From contig CM032228.1 of NCBI GenBank assembly GCA_019009955.1, positions 211,145,001-211,209,000 on the forward strand: 64,000 bases of DNA, given 5' to 3'. Both the position numbers and the translations under genes were made by a program. Under the pieces are notes generated by a model that saw only the letters and a program-made list of their open reading frames with translations, was not told the DNA's origin and made no database searches. Source of the DNA: Riptortus pedestris (Eukaryota; Arthropoda; Insecta; Hemiptera; Alydidae). Within the stretch, counting starts at the first letter, position 1. The number at the start of each line of letters is the position of its first letter. Positions 48,656-59,919 of this stretch are shown piece by piece.

Positions 48656-49304
48656 GTTAGAAAAACAAATGCTAATCAAAGTGATTCCTTCAACTTCAAT
48701 TTTATTGTAAACAGTTTAGAAAATTTGTGTTTTTTTGAAACATGTTAACATAAGTAACATTTTCCCTACTATTGATTTTAACAATTATTACGAATGAATT
48801 GTATTGTACGTTTATAGAGTTTGAAAATGAAAATAAAGCAATACAAGAATTTTTCCCTCGTATAAATATTTGATATGTTATTAATCAATCTGATTTTTAT
48901 TCTTAGCCTTAGTATTATTCCTTACAGTAATTTGCCAACTATTTATTTGTTGGATTAAGGCATTAGTGAAGCAAAATTTTGAACCCCCATTCAAATAGCT
49001 TTACTAAGTTGTTCTTATTTAACAATTATTCCCTTTTTTCGATATTGATTATATAAATTAAATTTTCCTTTATTGTAAATTATTTCAGTTAAACAACTAT
49101 CTTATTAATCCTTAAAAAATTTTAGATATCGATGAAGGAGCTTTGTATATCTTTTATATAATAAGTTCATTTGTAAAAATTATTAAATCTAATATGAACA
49201 ATAAATTGATATCGCTAATTAAATTAAATGCTCAACTAATGGCATTAAAAGTGAACAATTTTTACTACTATATGAATAATGGTTTTATGTTTGAATTATT
49301 TCAG

Positions 49305-49472
49305 GCAATGGCTGCTCAGAAATTTCGTGAACAAAAAGAGGAAGAACGCAGGAGAAGACTGGAAGAGCTTCGAGTTAGAGATACAGATAGAAGGCATCAG
49401 GTGGAAGAAAGGAAGAGGCAGATATGGGAAGCTGAGAGGGACCGGAGGGAGGCTATTCTGCGTAAGAACCAG
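49305..49472 (+). CDS. ens: Ensconsin/MAP7, microtubule-binding coiled coil
   Basis: A 168-nt, phase 0-0 exon of 56 codons is almost entirely a charged coiled coil: AMAAQKFREQKEEERRRRLE, then ELRVRDTDRRHQVEERKRQI and WEAERDRREAILRKNQ. The Trp within RQIWEAERDRREAI corresponds to the conserved region of the MAP7 N-terminal domain. The acceptor is ATTTCAG|GCA and the donor AACCAG|GTAATT. The intron before it is only 649 nt. The 5' extension of the open frame (from 49143) is AT-rich intron and is not coding. The exon is sufficient on its own to recognise the family. Confidence 0.9.
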
Positions 49473-49674
49473 GTAATTTATATGGGCTACGTATGATAAT
49501 TTTAATGTTGGGATGAATTATATACAAATCACTAGGCATGGGATTAAATATGTTCTTAGGGTATAATTAATTCCCTTGATCGCATGGTGAACTCATGGCT
49601 TAAGATAAGGAAGAATAGATCAATGGAATAACCCACATAGATAGCTTGATGAATTCCTGAAAACTAGTATATTG

Positions 49675-50585
49675 TTAGCAGATTTCCCTTAAGATCGTAC
49701 TCTGACATTTTGATAAATTTCCTCATTTTGAAAAATGTCCATCGATCCTACTCAGGACATAATGAAAATGAGGTCCGTTCAAAATTATATATATATATAT
49801 ATTTCTGATAACGCGCTAGTGGTCGCAATTTTTGTTTGTCGGAACTTAGATTGTTACCAATCGTTTTATGTTAAAAGGAAAATCAAGTTTGTTAATGGCT
49901 GAAATCGGACCAGTGGGAGGGGGGGGGGGTTAGAGGGGAGAAATTTTGAAAATTTAAAACATCTCCGTTACTATAAGCCGTATCAAAAAACTGTATAGAA
50001 CCAATCTTATTGCAAACTAAGTGATCTATAAATATTCTTCTATACGTATTTTCTCTATCATGAACATTAACCGAGATATTTGCATTTTTCAGTTTTCAGC
50101 CTTCAGTGAACCCCCACTTCAACTCGTGTTACATAAACAATACTCTCTTATATAATAAACTGCATTATTCAAAGCTTAAATACCAAATATTATTTTCCAG
50201 AAACCTTTATTATTCGAGATAGATGCAAATACGTTCTTGTGACCCCCCCCCTCCCCCATCTAGAATTCTTGGACTACTAAAATTTGATTGATTGAGATAA
50301 AAATTATTCTGATTCATTAAAATTATAGTACTAGGTAGTATAGTAAATAGTTTTCTATAAAATGAATATGTTGTATTCTGATATGTTTAAGTTATTGTTT
50401 TTCTTTCCGGTGATCCGTTTGCAGATCTGTTTGTTTACATTTGAGATGCTTTCTGTCGGAAGGGGAAAGATTTCTTACTACCGTTTGTATTTATTAACTG
50501 GTGTTGTGTTAGCAGTATGTAGGTATATCTATCACACAAGGCACAAGGGAAATCTGCTTAGTTTACGCAGCCCCTACGTGACGTA
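49675..50585 (-). mobile_element. Helentron-like copy J inside an ensconsin intron
   Basis: About 911 bp, long subfamily, minus strand, in the intron between the exons at 49305-49472 and 50829-50956. The TA tract is very short (49784-49803). The 3' palindrome has lost its inner arm (GCAGATTTCCCTTAAGATCG). A G-run sits at 49919-49929 and a C-run at about 50226. The 5' end is CGCAGCCCCTACGTGACGTA followed by a T-run. It makes up two thirds of the 1356-nt intron. Confidence 0.75.
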
Positions 50586-50828
50586 CTTTTTTTTTTTTTA
50601 GTAACATGGTTTCTTTAATTATGATATACAATAAAATTATAGCATTAATTGCAATTATTAAAATTATTTTGTGCAGAGATTATAATTAATAGCGTTAGTG
50701 AGTCCTGGTAATCTTCCTCACATTCGTGTACACGTATTTATACAATTTTTGTTTAATTTAACATGTTTCTGTCCATTATTATTCTAGGCTTGATTAAATA
50801 TCTCTCCATAATTTTCTTTTCTTTCCAG

Positions 50829-50956
50829 GAGCGAGAAGCGAGAATCGAGTCGAAGAGGAAGAATGAACGGAGTTCGATAGTTTTTGCCTTTGGTAGTTCT
50901 ACGCCTCGGATGTTGGAACCTGGAGACACTGGTTCTACATATTGGGCTACCAGAAG
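50829..50956 (+). CDS. ens: Ensconsin/MAP7, end of coiled coil and FAFGSSTPR motif
   Basis: A 128-nt exon finishes the helix (EREARIESKRK) and continues with NERSSIVFAFGSSTPRML and a short linker ending TYWATR plus a split Arg. The NERSSIVFAFGSSTPR block is the strongest family signature in the window; as I recall it, Drosophila ensconsin has the same block and vertebrate MAP7 proteins a similar one. It follows immediately on the microtubule-binding helix. The acceptor is CTTTCCAG|GAG and the donor AGAAG|GTAGCT, leaving in phase 2. The preceding 1356-nt intron carries a transposon copy (49675-50585), only about 240 nt upstream of this acceptor. Confidence 0.93.
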
Positions 50957-51869
50957 GTAGCTTAAATATTCAATCTAACTACATAAAATGTTTATTTATT
51001 GTGACCAATGATTTTATCTGGTGAATTGACATTTTTTTCTAACTTTTTACTTTACCATTCCAATCTCACGTTATAACTTTCTTTCATGTATTGAAGCCTC
51101 AAGTTTACTTCGATATATATAAATTTATCTGATCTCAACCAAAAATAAATGTATTAATATTCAAAGTTTACAATATTATTATGAAATGAAAAGTAAAATT
51201 TAATTATATTATGAAGGAAATTTATAACTAATGCATCAATTATTACAATTCGCACACTACACATAAACAGTTAGAGATGTTTAAATTCTATATAACCTGT
51301 TACAATCAATAAGACCTCACTTCTCTAAATATAAGTACATAGCACCTATATGCACTACCATCAGTGTACTTTCCACCGGAATAAGAGTATTCTGACATCT
51401 ACTTCTGCATGACCACGATTGATTTAGTTCCCAATATCAACACTAATCCCAATATTACTCTTAATATTGAAGTTAAAGGTAATCAATTTTTTTTCTTTTG
51501 ATCGAGGTAAAAATACAAGCTGCTAACCTAGCTTTGAAGTTTACTGTAAATGATCTGTTACTGGGATCACAATCCTTGTGACCCTTCCATCTTTTGAGTC
51601 GAAAGCTGATTTCCTTGCTGTAGATGATTAAGAGAATATTACAGAATATTTACGAGTATAACTGCTATATCAAACAAGAAGTTTAAAACCGCAAGGAATA
51701 TAATTCTAAAGATTCTAAATGGTCTTCTGATAGATATGAATTCTATTTTAGTACCAATGATATCATTTCAAATAAAATTGATTTTTTTTTCTTTAATTTT
51801 ATTTTTTTTATTCTCATTGACTTGTAAATCGCTGTTTAGTTACAATTGTAATTTCTTGTTACATTACAG

Positions 51870-52009
51870 GGCAACTTCTACATCAAATGTCATGACGTTA
51901 TCACTATCTGCTGCACCAGGGCCACTTACCCGAAGGTCTTCAGAGAGGGAGCTGGACGGGAGTAAAAAGCGAGCCACTTCAGCTGGAGGAATAGAGCGAA
52001 AACCACAAG
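51870..52009 (+). CDS. ens: Ensconsin/MAP7, Ser/Arg-rich linker exon
   Basis: A 140-nt exon enters in phase 2, completing the split Arg codon, and leaves in phase 1. It encodes a Ser/Thr-rich stretch beginning ATSTSNVMTLSLSAAPGPLT, then RRSSERELDGSKKRATS, then AGGIERKPQ. The RRSSERELD...KKRA motif matches the equivalent linker of Drosophila ensconsin as I recall it. The basic RRSS and KKRATS sites look like possible kinase targets, which is inference. The acceptor is ATTACAG|GGC and the donor CACAAG|GTAAAC. Only 160 nt of intron separate it from the next exon. Confidence 0.9.
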
Positions 52010-52169
52010 GTAAACTTGGACTGTTGAACTTCCATTGTGACTCTTTACGTGTGTTCTATCTGTTTAAAGGCCTATGCAACCGAGCCCTAGCCCCTAATAA
52101 TACATGTTGACGAACGTGGAAGTATTTGCAACCTTAGTTTGAAGGTTATGAGTTTTATACATTTTTCAG

Positions 52170-52274
52170 ATCGCCTGCAGATGAGCTCATCGATATATGA
52201 AGTGTTCCAGTGGGGTGCATCCCCTCCTGAAACTCCCAACCCCAATGTACCCTTAACCCCTTTTGTTAAGATGG
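52170..52274 (+). CDS. ens: Ensconsin/MAP7, YEVFQWG motif exon
   Basis: A 105-nt, phase 1-1 exon opens with DRLQM and the SSSIYEVFQWG motif, then a Pro/Thr-rich tail (ASPPETPNPNVPLTPFVKM). Drosophila ensconsin has a comparable SSSMYEVFNWG motif in the same place as I recall it, and vertebrate MAP7 proteins have a Trp-Gly motif here, so the tryptophan motif is likely functional. The acceptor is TTTTTCAG|AT and the donor ATGG|GTGAGT, close to the splice consensus. The open frame on the other strand (52087-52350) is an antisense shadow. A 4.3-kb intron follows. Confidence 0.9.
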
Positions 52275-55200
52275 GTGAGTCCCAGAGAGAATTTCTTTGA
52301 CAAAACAAATATAAATTTAGCTTTCCACTAACAGTCTGGTCCTCGCTCAAGATTGTTGCCTTGTGGCATTGTTTTTTTTTTATCTATTTGTGTGACCGAA
52401 TGCCCTCATTTCGTCTTTATAAGTTAAATTTCCTTATTCTTGTTGGTGTGTTTTGTTTTCAAGATGTTTACTAATGAAATGTTTTTGTTATTTTTAATCA
52501 GTTTTCTTTTGTAGTTTTTTTTTTGTTTCTGTTTGTTTCTAAGGTATGAATTTATCTTATTTATTAAAATAGTACTTCGTGTGATTTTTGTATTTTATTA
52601 ATTACTATTTATAATATATTAGTAATTGTGATTTGGGAATGCTATTTCTATTATACTATTTATGATTAATTTATTTTGATTATCTGAATGAATATAGGTA
52701 AAACAAGTACTTTTTTTCCTTTTAATTTTAAACATAATTTGGTTGTTGTTTTTTTTTTTAACTGAGGAAATATCTAAAATTGCTCTAAGACACTTATTCA
52801 ATCATTATTTCACAGATTTATATTTTGCTTCTGCTTCCACCAAATATTTCTTTTGTACAACATATTGCTTTTTCAGGACCTTCTTATGTACACAGTATTT
52901 TCGATGTTGCTTTTTGACAATTAGTTGCCAATTTAAGCTAATAACTATGTTTTCATTTAAATTCATTTTCGGAAATAGGTAGATTTTAGTTAATCTATAT
53001 ATCTTGTTATTGTAAGGTTGGTGAGAAGTTCATTGTTAAATCAGTATCTATACATTCTCTCAACCTTGAATCTTTGTTACTCAGCCCAAATGCTGATTGG
53101 CCCCTTTGAGACACGCTTAGCTATTAAATGTTATGAAGCTACACCATTTAGTCCATCTTGACGGCTATCTTATTATTTTCTTTGAGCAGCCAGCAGACTT
53201 TATAATTTTAGAAACCTTAGTTTTCTATGATGTTTGAATTAAATATTGAATTATTCCTGATTTTTTTAACACCCATTTGTCAGTCAAAAATATATAATAA
53301 CTTTTAATCACCCCTATTTTTTAATGATTATAATATTAAACTATTCAACAAATAGCAAGATATTCACTCATCCCTACGCTTTGTATTCAATTAATAAATT
53401 AATTAAGAAATGTTTAACTTGGAAACATAAACAGGTTCTACTATTAATATAATATTTTATATTATTATTTAAATTCTTGAACATCAGTGAATGTGGAAGT
53501 CAAAAGTTTACAGAAGTAATGGGTTCTAAATTAATAAGAATAATTATTTTGGTAATATAGATATAAAGAATGAATAAGTACCTAACAAAATGTCAAGCCT
53601 CTATAATAATTGGTTTGTTATGTTTATTCAAATTAATCTGTGTTTATTAATGTGTGTGGTCTGTCCTTTGTGTTTCTTGTGAACTTAATAGATTATTTTT
53701 GTTTCTTTCTAATTTATAAAATATACCATTATCAGGTTCTTTGATTTTTATCAGAAATAAAGCAATTTTGGGTTTCCAGTTCTGTCTTTTCATCACATTT
53801 TAGCTATGGTAAACTATTATGAAAAGTATAACCTCGCCTTTGATGAGGAAGTGGAGGTTTAGAAAAACATTAAAAATAGCAAATTTTTACATGCCTATTA
53901 GTTTTTTTGTTTAAAAATATATTTGAATTATATTCTGAGACATTCACGATCCACTGTATTGTGACAGAGATATCATATGTCATTATCAAATTAAACCATT
54001 TTAGATGCAGCAAAACATTTTGTTTATTTTATTTAATTGTAAGAGAAAGTCTTCTGGTTTCCTCATTGATTTTTAACTACTGCACTACATAAGATATGTT
54101 AAAATTTACTTTGTTTACATATTCAAAACTCTTAAAGATAAACATAAATGAAGTAATTGTTAATTTTGGAATCAGTGAAATTTGGATAATGGAACTAGCA
54201 AAAATGATCTTAGCACACTTATTAATTCGATTTGATCTCTACAACTTATAACCACATGAAATGAGACATTTAAATATTCACAGGTGTATATTATATTTTC
54301 TTCTTGATAAAAATGATAAAGAATTTATGAATCCATGCTTTATTTCTGAATATGTTATTGCAATATTGTCTTATTGTCTCACTGCTTATTGTGTTAACAT
54401 GAGTCAAAACTGTAAATTTCATAACATACACTTTATATACTTTTACATGTATCTTTCACAAGTTTACAATTTTCAAAAATTGTTCTTAAATGCTTAACTA
54501 TTAATAAAATATGCTTAGTGGTTGCCTTTAAATATTTCTTTTATGTTCTGTATATTTAAACAAGGTTTTATTTTGGAATTGTGGATTACTTTTCTATTAT
54601 GCGGTTGAACATTTTTTTTTTTTATCATTTTATTTTGACTACCTGTATTTTAGTGGAGTTTTAGAAACAAAAGATCCATACAATTATGACTTTAAATATG
54701 ATATTCTTGCTCACTTCCTAGCAATTAAAATTTGGTGATAAGTAATGGTCCTCAATTTCCTTAGACTGATTATTTAATTAAAAGGAGAAATACAGGCTAT
54801 TACTCTTTTAACTAAAAAAAACTAATACAGAGATTACTTGGGTTAAAAGATCCATTTACAATTTCTCATTTAATTGTAATTTATTCAAAATACATGTTGA
54901 ATTCATCACATACATTAGAAGATATTATCAACTATATAAAATTGTTAAAAATACCCCGGGTCTGGACTAGGCTACTAGGATTGTAGAAATTGTTTCAAAT
55001 GTTCTTAAATTTAGATTATTAATTTTATTTATTAATCTTCAACATATCACAGTTGTGTTTCAACAGACAGATAACCTGTATGCTCGATATAATCCCTTGT
55101 AAATTTGATACTTTTTTTTAATTATCTAGTCCTAGATGGAAGGGGGCTACCACTAAATGTTTTTTCATGGAATTTCTGAGGACCAAATAGTAGCATACAT

Positions 55201-56577
55201 TAAAGAAGAATTGTATCAAAAGATTTGTTACCATAACAATTTCTCATAAATTCATCTATACTGCCAAGTCATAATTGTGTAGGTTTTTTAATTATGTCTC
55301 ATTGTAATTTTTTTGTTAACTTTTGCAAATCATACTGCTAGCTTCCTCAGATTATTCTAACCTAAAAGTAAAGAATGAATATATCCACCTTTGATAGTGA
55401 TCTGGTTCCAGAGAGGTAGCGCTATAAGCCTTAATTTAATTGTTTTCTCATTTATTAATGTACATCTCAGTTCGTTTGGCTTAATTAAATTAATATAAAG
55501 TAATATTTTCAATTATCTTCTACAGACTGATACCCGCAGGAATACATGCTTATCTAATATACATTATGAATTTGGAATCAGTAAAGCTTATTAATTACAA
55601 AATTATAGTAAAAAAATAAATGATTGTGACCTTATGGTGGCATCAAAACCAAATAAAATCACCTAATTCACCATTCATTAAAATAAAAAAAAAAAAAAAC
55701 AACCTTATAAAAATCTAAAGTGAAAATAGAAGAAAAAAAGTGACAGATTTTTATTATTAATCTAATTTCATCAGTAACTTCATCCGTGTAACATAAGGCA
55801 CAATCAAAGAAGGCTGTTCTCTTTTTCTCATTCAAATGGCCTAAGGAAGCTAGTAATATGAATTGTAAAACTAACAAAATATTATAAAAAACTTTATAAT
55901 CAAGCTTTTTTAAATAGTTATTCAAGGAGGCTCCTACAAAAATAGAGATCCTGATGTTTCCCTTTTGTAGTAAATATAGATTTTTAAAAGTATACTAAAA
56001 ATATATAAAAATTTCCTCTAGGGTGCATATATTTCAGGGGAGAGCTTTCACGAATTAATATCTATACTATATTATTTATAATTATATTTTTAAACCTATC
56101 ATGCAGAATGATGAGCACTTAATTTCAGTAAACTATTCTCTATATTTTTTATGAGCAGTTGACTATTTCTAACCGTTTTTGCCGTATTCAATTCATACTA
56201 TATGTGGTTGTAATTTAGAATTGTATTATAATTCTGTGTTTTGTCTTTGGTTCAGATAATAATAATTAAATAGAGCGTTATTACATCACTTTTATTTATA
56301 CACCACTACTTGGTCAAAGTATTTAGTGGGCTCTTGACTGCCTCTTTATTCTAGCAGGCTTTTTTTTATTTGTTGACTATATTCAGGATCTCATTTTATA
56401 CAGAAAATTAGCCCTCCTTAGTTTTATTATAATTGACAACCCTGGCTTTCTTTTATTAATAGTTAATGTATTCACTAGTTTATTGTTGCTATATTATTTT
56501 CTTCTTTCTTTATAATGGTATTGTACTTCATGATAGAGAAGCACAATTTAGTATCTGATGTATGTGTGACTGCACAG
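52275..56577. other. 4.3-kb ensconsin intron
   Basis: It separates the YEVFQWG exon from the Pro/Arg-rich exon. Very AT-rich, unusually free of the SINE and Helentron-like families, and no accepted exon inside it. Confidence 0.6.
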
Positions 56578-56874
56578 AGTCTGAGGTGAGGCGGAAGAAG
56601 ACAGACTTGACTCCGACGGTGCCAGAGCGAGACATGACCCCACCGCCAAGGAAGGGGAAACCAGGTAGGGCGTACTCCATGTCCCGCTTGGACATACTCT
56701 CGCAGCCCAGGGGCAGTGCTAAACCCCTGCCAGCAACCGAGCCCCTGCGCCGCGGTACTGCTCGTAGCATGGTTAGCCTAGGACCTCCCAGGCCCACTCG
56801 TGCAGAGCGCCTCAGGAGGAAGGCGAGGGAACAGCAGGCTAGGAGCCAATCTCTTGAGCAGCCTTCCTCTCCAG
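56578..56874 (+). CDS. ens: Ensconsin/MAP7, Pro/Arg-rich ERDMTPPP exon
   Basis: A 297-nt, phase 1-1 exon encodes 98 whole codons of basic, proline-rich sequence, including PERDMTPPPRKGKPGRAYSM, the SRLDILSQPRG segment and RPTRAERLRRKAREQQARSQ, and ending SLEQPSSP. This is the disordered linker between the microtubule-binding and kinesin-binding coiled coils. It is strikingly GC-rich for the window. The acceptor is GCACAG|AG and the donor TCCAG|GTAAAT. A second in-phase donor (CCAG|GTAGGG) lies inside it at 56664/56665. The long minus-strand open frame 56528-56887 is its antisense shadow. The last part of the protein must lie beyond 64000. Confidence 0.88.
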
Positions 56875-58089
56875 GTAAATGGTCCACTCCTCACTCCTAC
56901 TTCAACAAATCTCCCCTGTCATTTAACATTCCTTTCGACAAACTAAAATTAAATATAATTGGAGGATAGCAGTCAGCCATGCTTCACACTTATTAATTTC
57001 AGACTGTTTTCAATATATGCCCCAGTTTCAACTAGCGCTTACTTATGTATGGGTTAAACTGTGGGTACCTCTAGCACTACAGTCAGTACGCTGATCGTAA
57101 AAATAGGTGCAGGTTCGACTTTTGCCAAGGTAGAACATTAGTCCACGAGTTTGTTCACGAGGTCCTCCTTGTTACCGGGGAATGCATATTTAGTTGGTCA
57201 CTCTCTACTTTAAATTCTGATTACAATTTGCTCAGGTCTACCTTAAGAACTTTTAGGTCAACAAGAGAAAAAATAAATATTATATGTTTTCAATATGATC
57301 AATCTGACCATTTAACTTCCTAAGTTATTAATCAGACCTCTTTCACAAATAGCCAACACACACAAGGCCCACACCTTTTATCTTCAAGTCACCTCAACAA
57401 CAAACATTTCATTGCCATATATATTTGCTGCAATACTATATAAACTTTATTAAAATTTGCTTTCCCATTCTTGAGCAGGATCCTAATAATATTTGAATTG
57501 TCATAAAATCTATAGCTTATTGTTTGAAAGAATACTTCAGTCAGAAATAAATTGAAACTAACTCCTTTAAAGAAGAGTGGGATAATTTTTTATAAAACTA
57601 ATGGAAATTTTCTTTTAACTTTATTTGATGTGCTTCATTGGTTGTGAAATATATATTAAAGATATTTTACATTAGTAAACTTTAATTTTTACCCATTCCT
57701 TTTCCTTGTTTTACTTCATTCCTGGAAACAATTTAAAAGGTGTTTTATGATAGCTAACTCTTGTTATTGTACACTTCATTTCACTTGGCTAAACTCATAA
57801 CATCGATGCAAGTTTATCCCAATAAGTGTTTCACTTCCAATAGCGATCGGATTAGACTTATTTGGTGTCCTGGAGAAAAAGGTGCTAGTCTATAGAAGTT
57901 TTTACTTCATTTCTCTATATACAATTTTTATTTATAATGCTTCATTCTAAACTGGGTTTTTACAGTTGCCCTTATTGGGTTGTTGAGCCAACAATTTTTT
58001 TGTTAAATATCTTTTAAATTACTGATGAGATGATACTTTTCTTCCTTGTTGACTATTTTTTCAACAACTACATATTCATATGTGTCATA

Positions 58090-58215
58090 GTAAACCTTGA
58101 GTTGTGGGTTAAAGTCCTGCATAGGCAAAAGGAATTCATTTAGTGACAAACTCATTAAATCAAATCTTCAGTTTAAAAAGTGTAATGCTTAGAAAAGGGC
58201 AATAGCCAATAATAA
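58090..58215 (+). repeat. tRNA-derived SINE, decayed
   Basis: GTAAACCTTGAGTTGTGGG, a degraded B-box region, GGCAAAAGGAATTCATTTAG, and AGAAAAGGGCAATAGCC. Confidence 0.45.
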
Positions 58216-59305
58216 CTTAAATTGTATGTTAATTTAAAATAAATGTGTTTCATGGTTTTATGACAACAATTTGCTGGTATTTATTGAAAACATGCCCTGA
58301 AAGTGTTTTGTGTGAAATATGCTTGGCTGTTGATCTCCAGAATTTGAACACAACTGTTATTTTGTACTCAATCAAAAATCTTATTAATAATAATTTTTAA
58401 AGTTACATTTATTTAATTCTAGAGGTGTTATATTAATCAGTATTATAGGTAACTAAAAATAACACAAATTCATAACCAAAATCTTTTATATATATTTAAA
58501 TTTTTAAGTTATTAAAAACATTGAAACTTAAAAATATGGTAGTAATTCTATTTCATTTGGCCATGCAGCCGTCAAAAATGCCCCAAATTAGTTGTTTTAT
58601 TATTTTTGTCAAATTCTTTATTACATCTTTTAATACTTCACTATTTTTGGTAAATGTTTATGAAAATATATCTTTATATATTATTTTGAAACTTATTTGA
58701 AGATTCAGCTGGGGAAAAATAGATTCACCGGGTTTAAAAAAAACGAACAAAAATATATATGTTTTAAGATTTGACTGTATAGTTGGTTAGAGTGTACATT
58801 ACCATTGAATTCCTAAGCTTTGGTTATGTTTTGAACAGTATTATTGCTACAAGTTGATACTATTTACCAACAATATTCATTTTTTGATGTAATTAATTAA
58901 TTGAGTAATTTAATCCTCGATATTAAAATTTAGAGTTTAAGAGTTCATTCTGTTTTAAATTAATCCTTTTTCACATTGTAACCTCAATTGCAATAAACAG
59001 TAGCATTAATTAAATAAATCTAATTAGCATTGTTTCTGTTTTAGATGAGTGGGCCATTCAGTGAATTTGAATATTTTATATTATTTTTGTTTATGTTTGT
59101 TGAGCCTGTATCATGAATTTCCGTAACTCCTTTAGTTAGATTGTGAACGTTTGGTTTTGTCCTATTATTTTTAGATTTTAGTATTCTCAATGTTCTGTAT
59201 TAACTGAGTCATCTGCTTTATTCATGTGTTGTTACTGTCTTGCTGTACCTTTCACCTTTGCCATCTCATTGCATGTGTATCCATTTTGTGTGTCATTATT
59301 TTATA

Positions 59306-59306
<1 letters not shown>

Positions 59307-59345
<39 letters not shown>
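59307..59345. repeat. (AT)n microsatellite
   Basis: Pure AT run in the intron after the Pro/Arg-rich exon; it gives the Tyr-Ile stretch of a false frame at 59240-59557. Confidence 0.85.
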
Positions 59346-59346
<1 letters not shown>

Positions 59347-59888
59347 TTACTTTCTTTTTATTAGTTTTATAATGCTTGACATTTTAATTTGCTTTATTTT
59401 TCTTTTCACCAAGTTCCCATTCCCTTTTCTTCATGGATTCCCTAATTCAAGTAGACGTTGTAAACCTCATATCTTTTTAACTCTAAAAACAAACCTAGAG
59501 CTCCATGTCCTTCAAATATTTATTAGCATTGCAAATCATAAAAAGTTAAATAATTAATATAAAAACAATTTCTACTGCAGTTATTAACTTTTTTTTGTTT
59601 TGCTTACACTTTTATGTCATATTTGGTGTTCATGTTTATCTATTAATAGTTCAAGGGATGTGTAATTATTGTTAATGTACGAGCAGGGGAGGGTAGGGGT
59701 GGGGGTGTTGCCATAATGGTATTTTCCTTTACTATTCAAAATGTAAATGAATATATAGTTTATGATTTTATACTATTACAGATTAGCTGTTGCATTATAT
59801 CTTAATTTATTTTTATAAATGGATTCGTTATATACAAATCAGATATCCTCTGATCCTTTCCCTATAGTGAAATATGATAAATTATATT

Positions 59889-59919
59889 GCACACACACGC
59901 GCGCATGTGTGTGTGCACA
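59889..59919. repeat. Palindromic CA/CG/TG repeat
   Basis: (CA)n followed by CGCGCGCATG and (TG)n, an alternating purine-pyrimidine palindrome about 30 nt long. Confidence 0.8.

Noticed and set aside
56528..56887. 119-codon minus-strand frame
   Set aside because: Antisense shadow of the GC-rich Pro/Arg-rich ensconsin exon, which fits phase and family on the plus strand.
57050..57240. Possible additional tRNA-like SINE head (CAGGTTCGACTTTTGCC)
   Set aside because: The B-box-like motif is present but neither the A box nor the family body aligns.
59240..59557. 105-codon plus-strand frame
   Set aside because: It spans an (AT)n microsatellite and AT-rich intron; composition is that of chance sequence.
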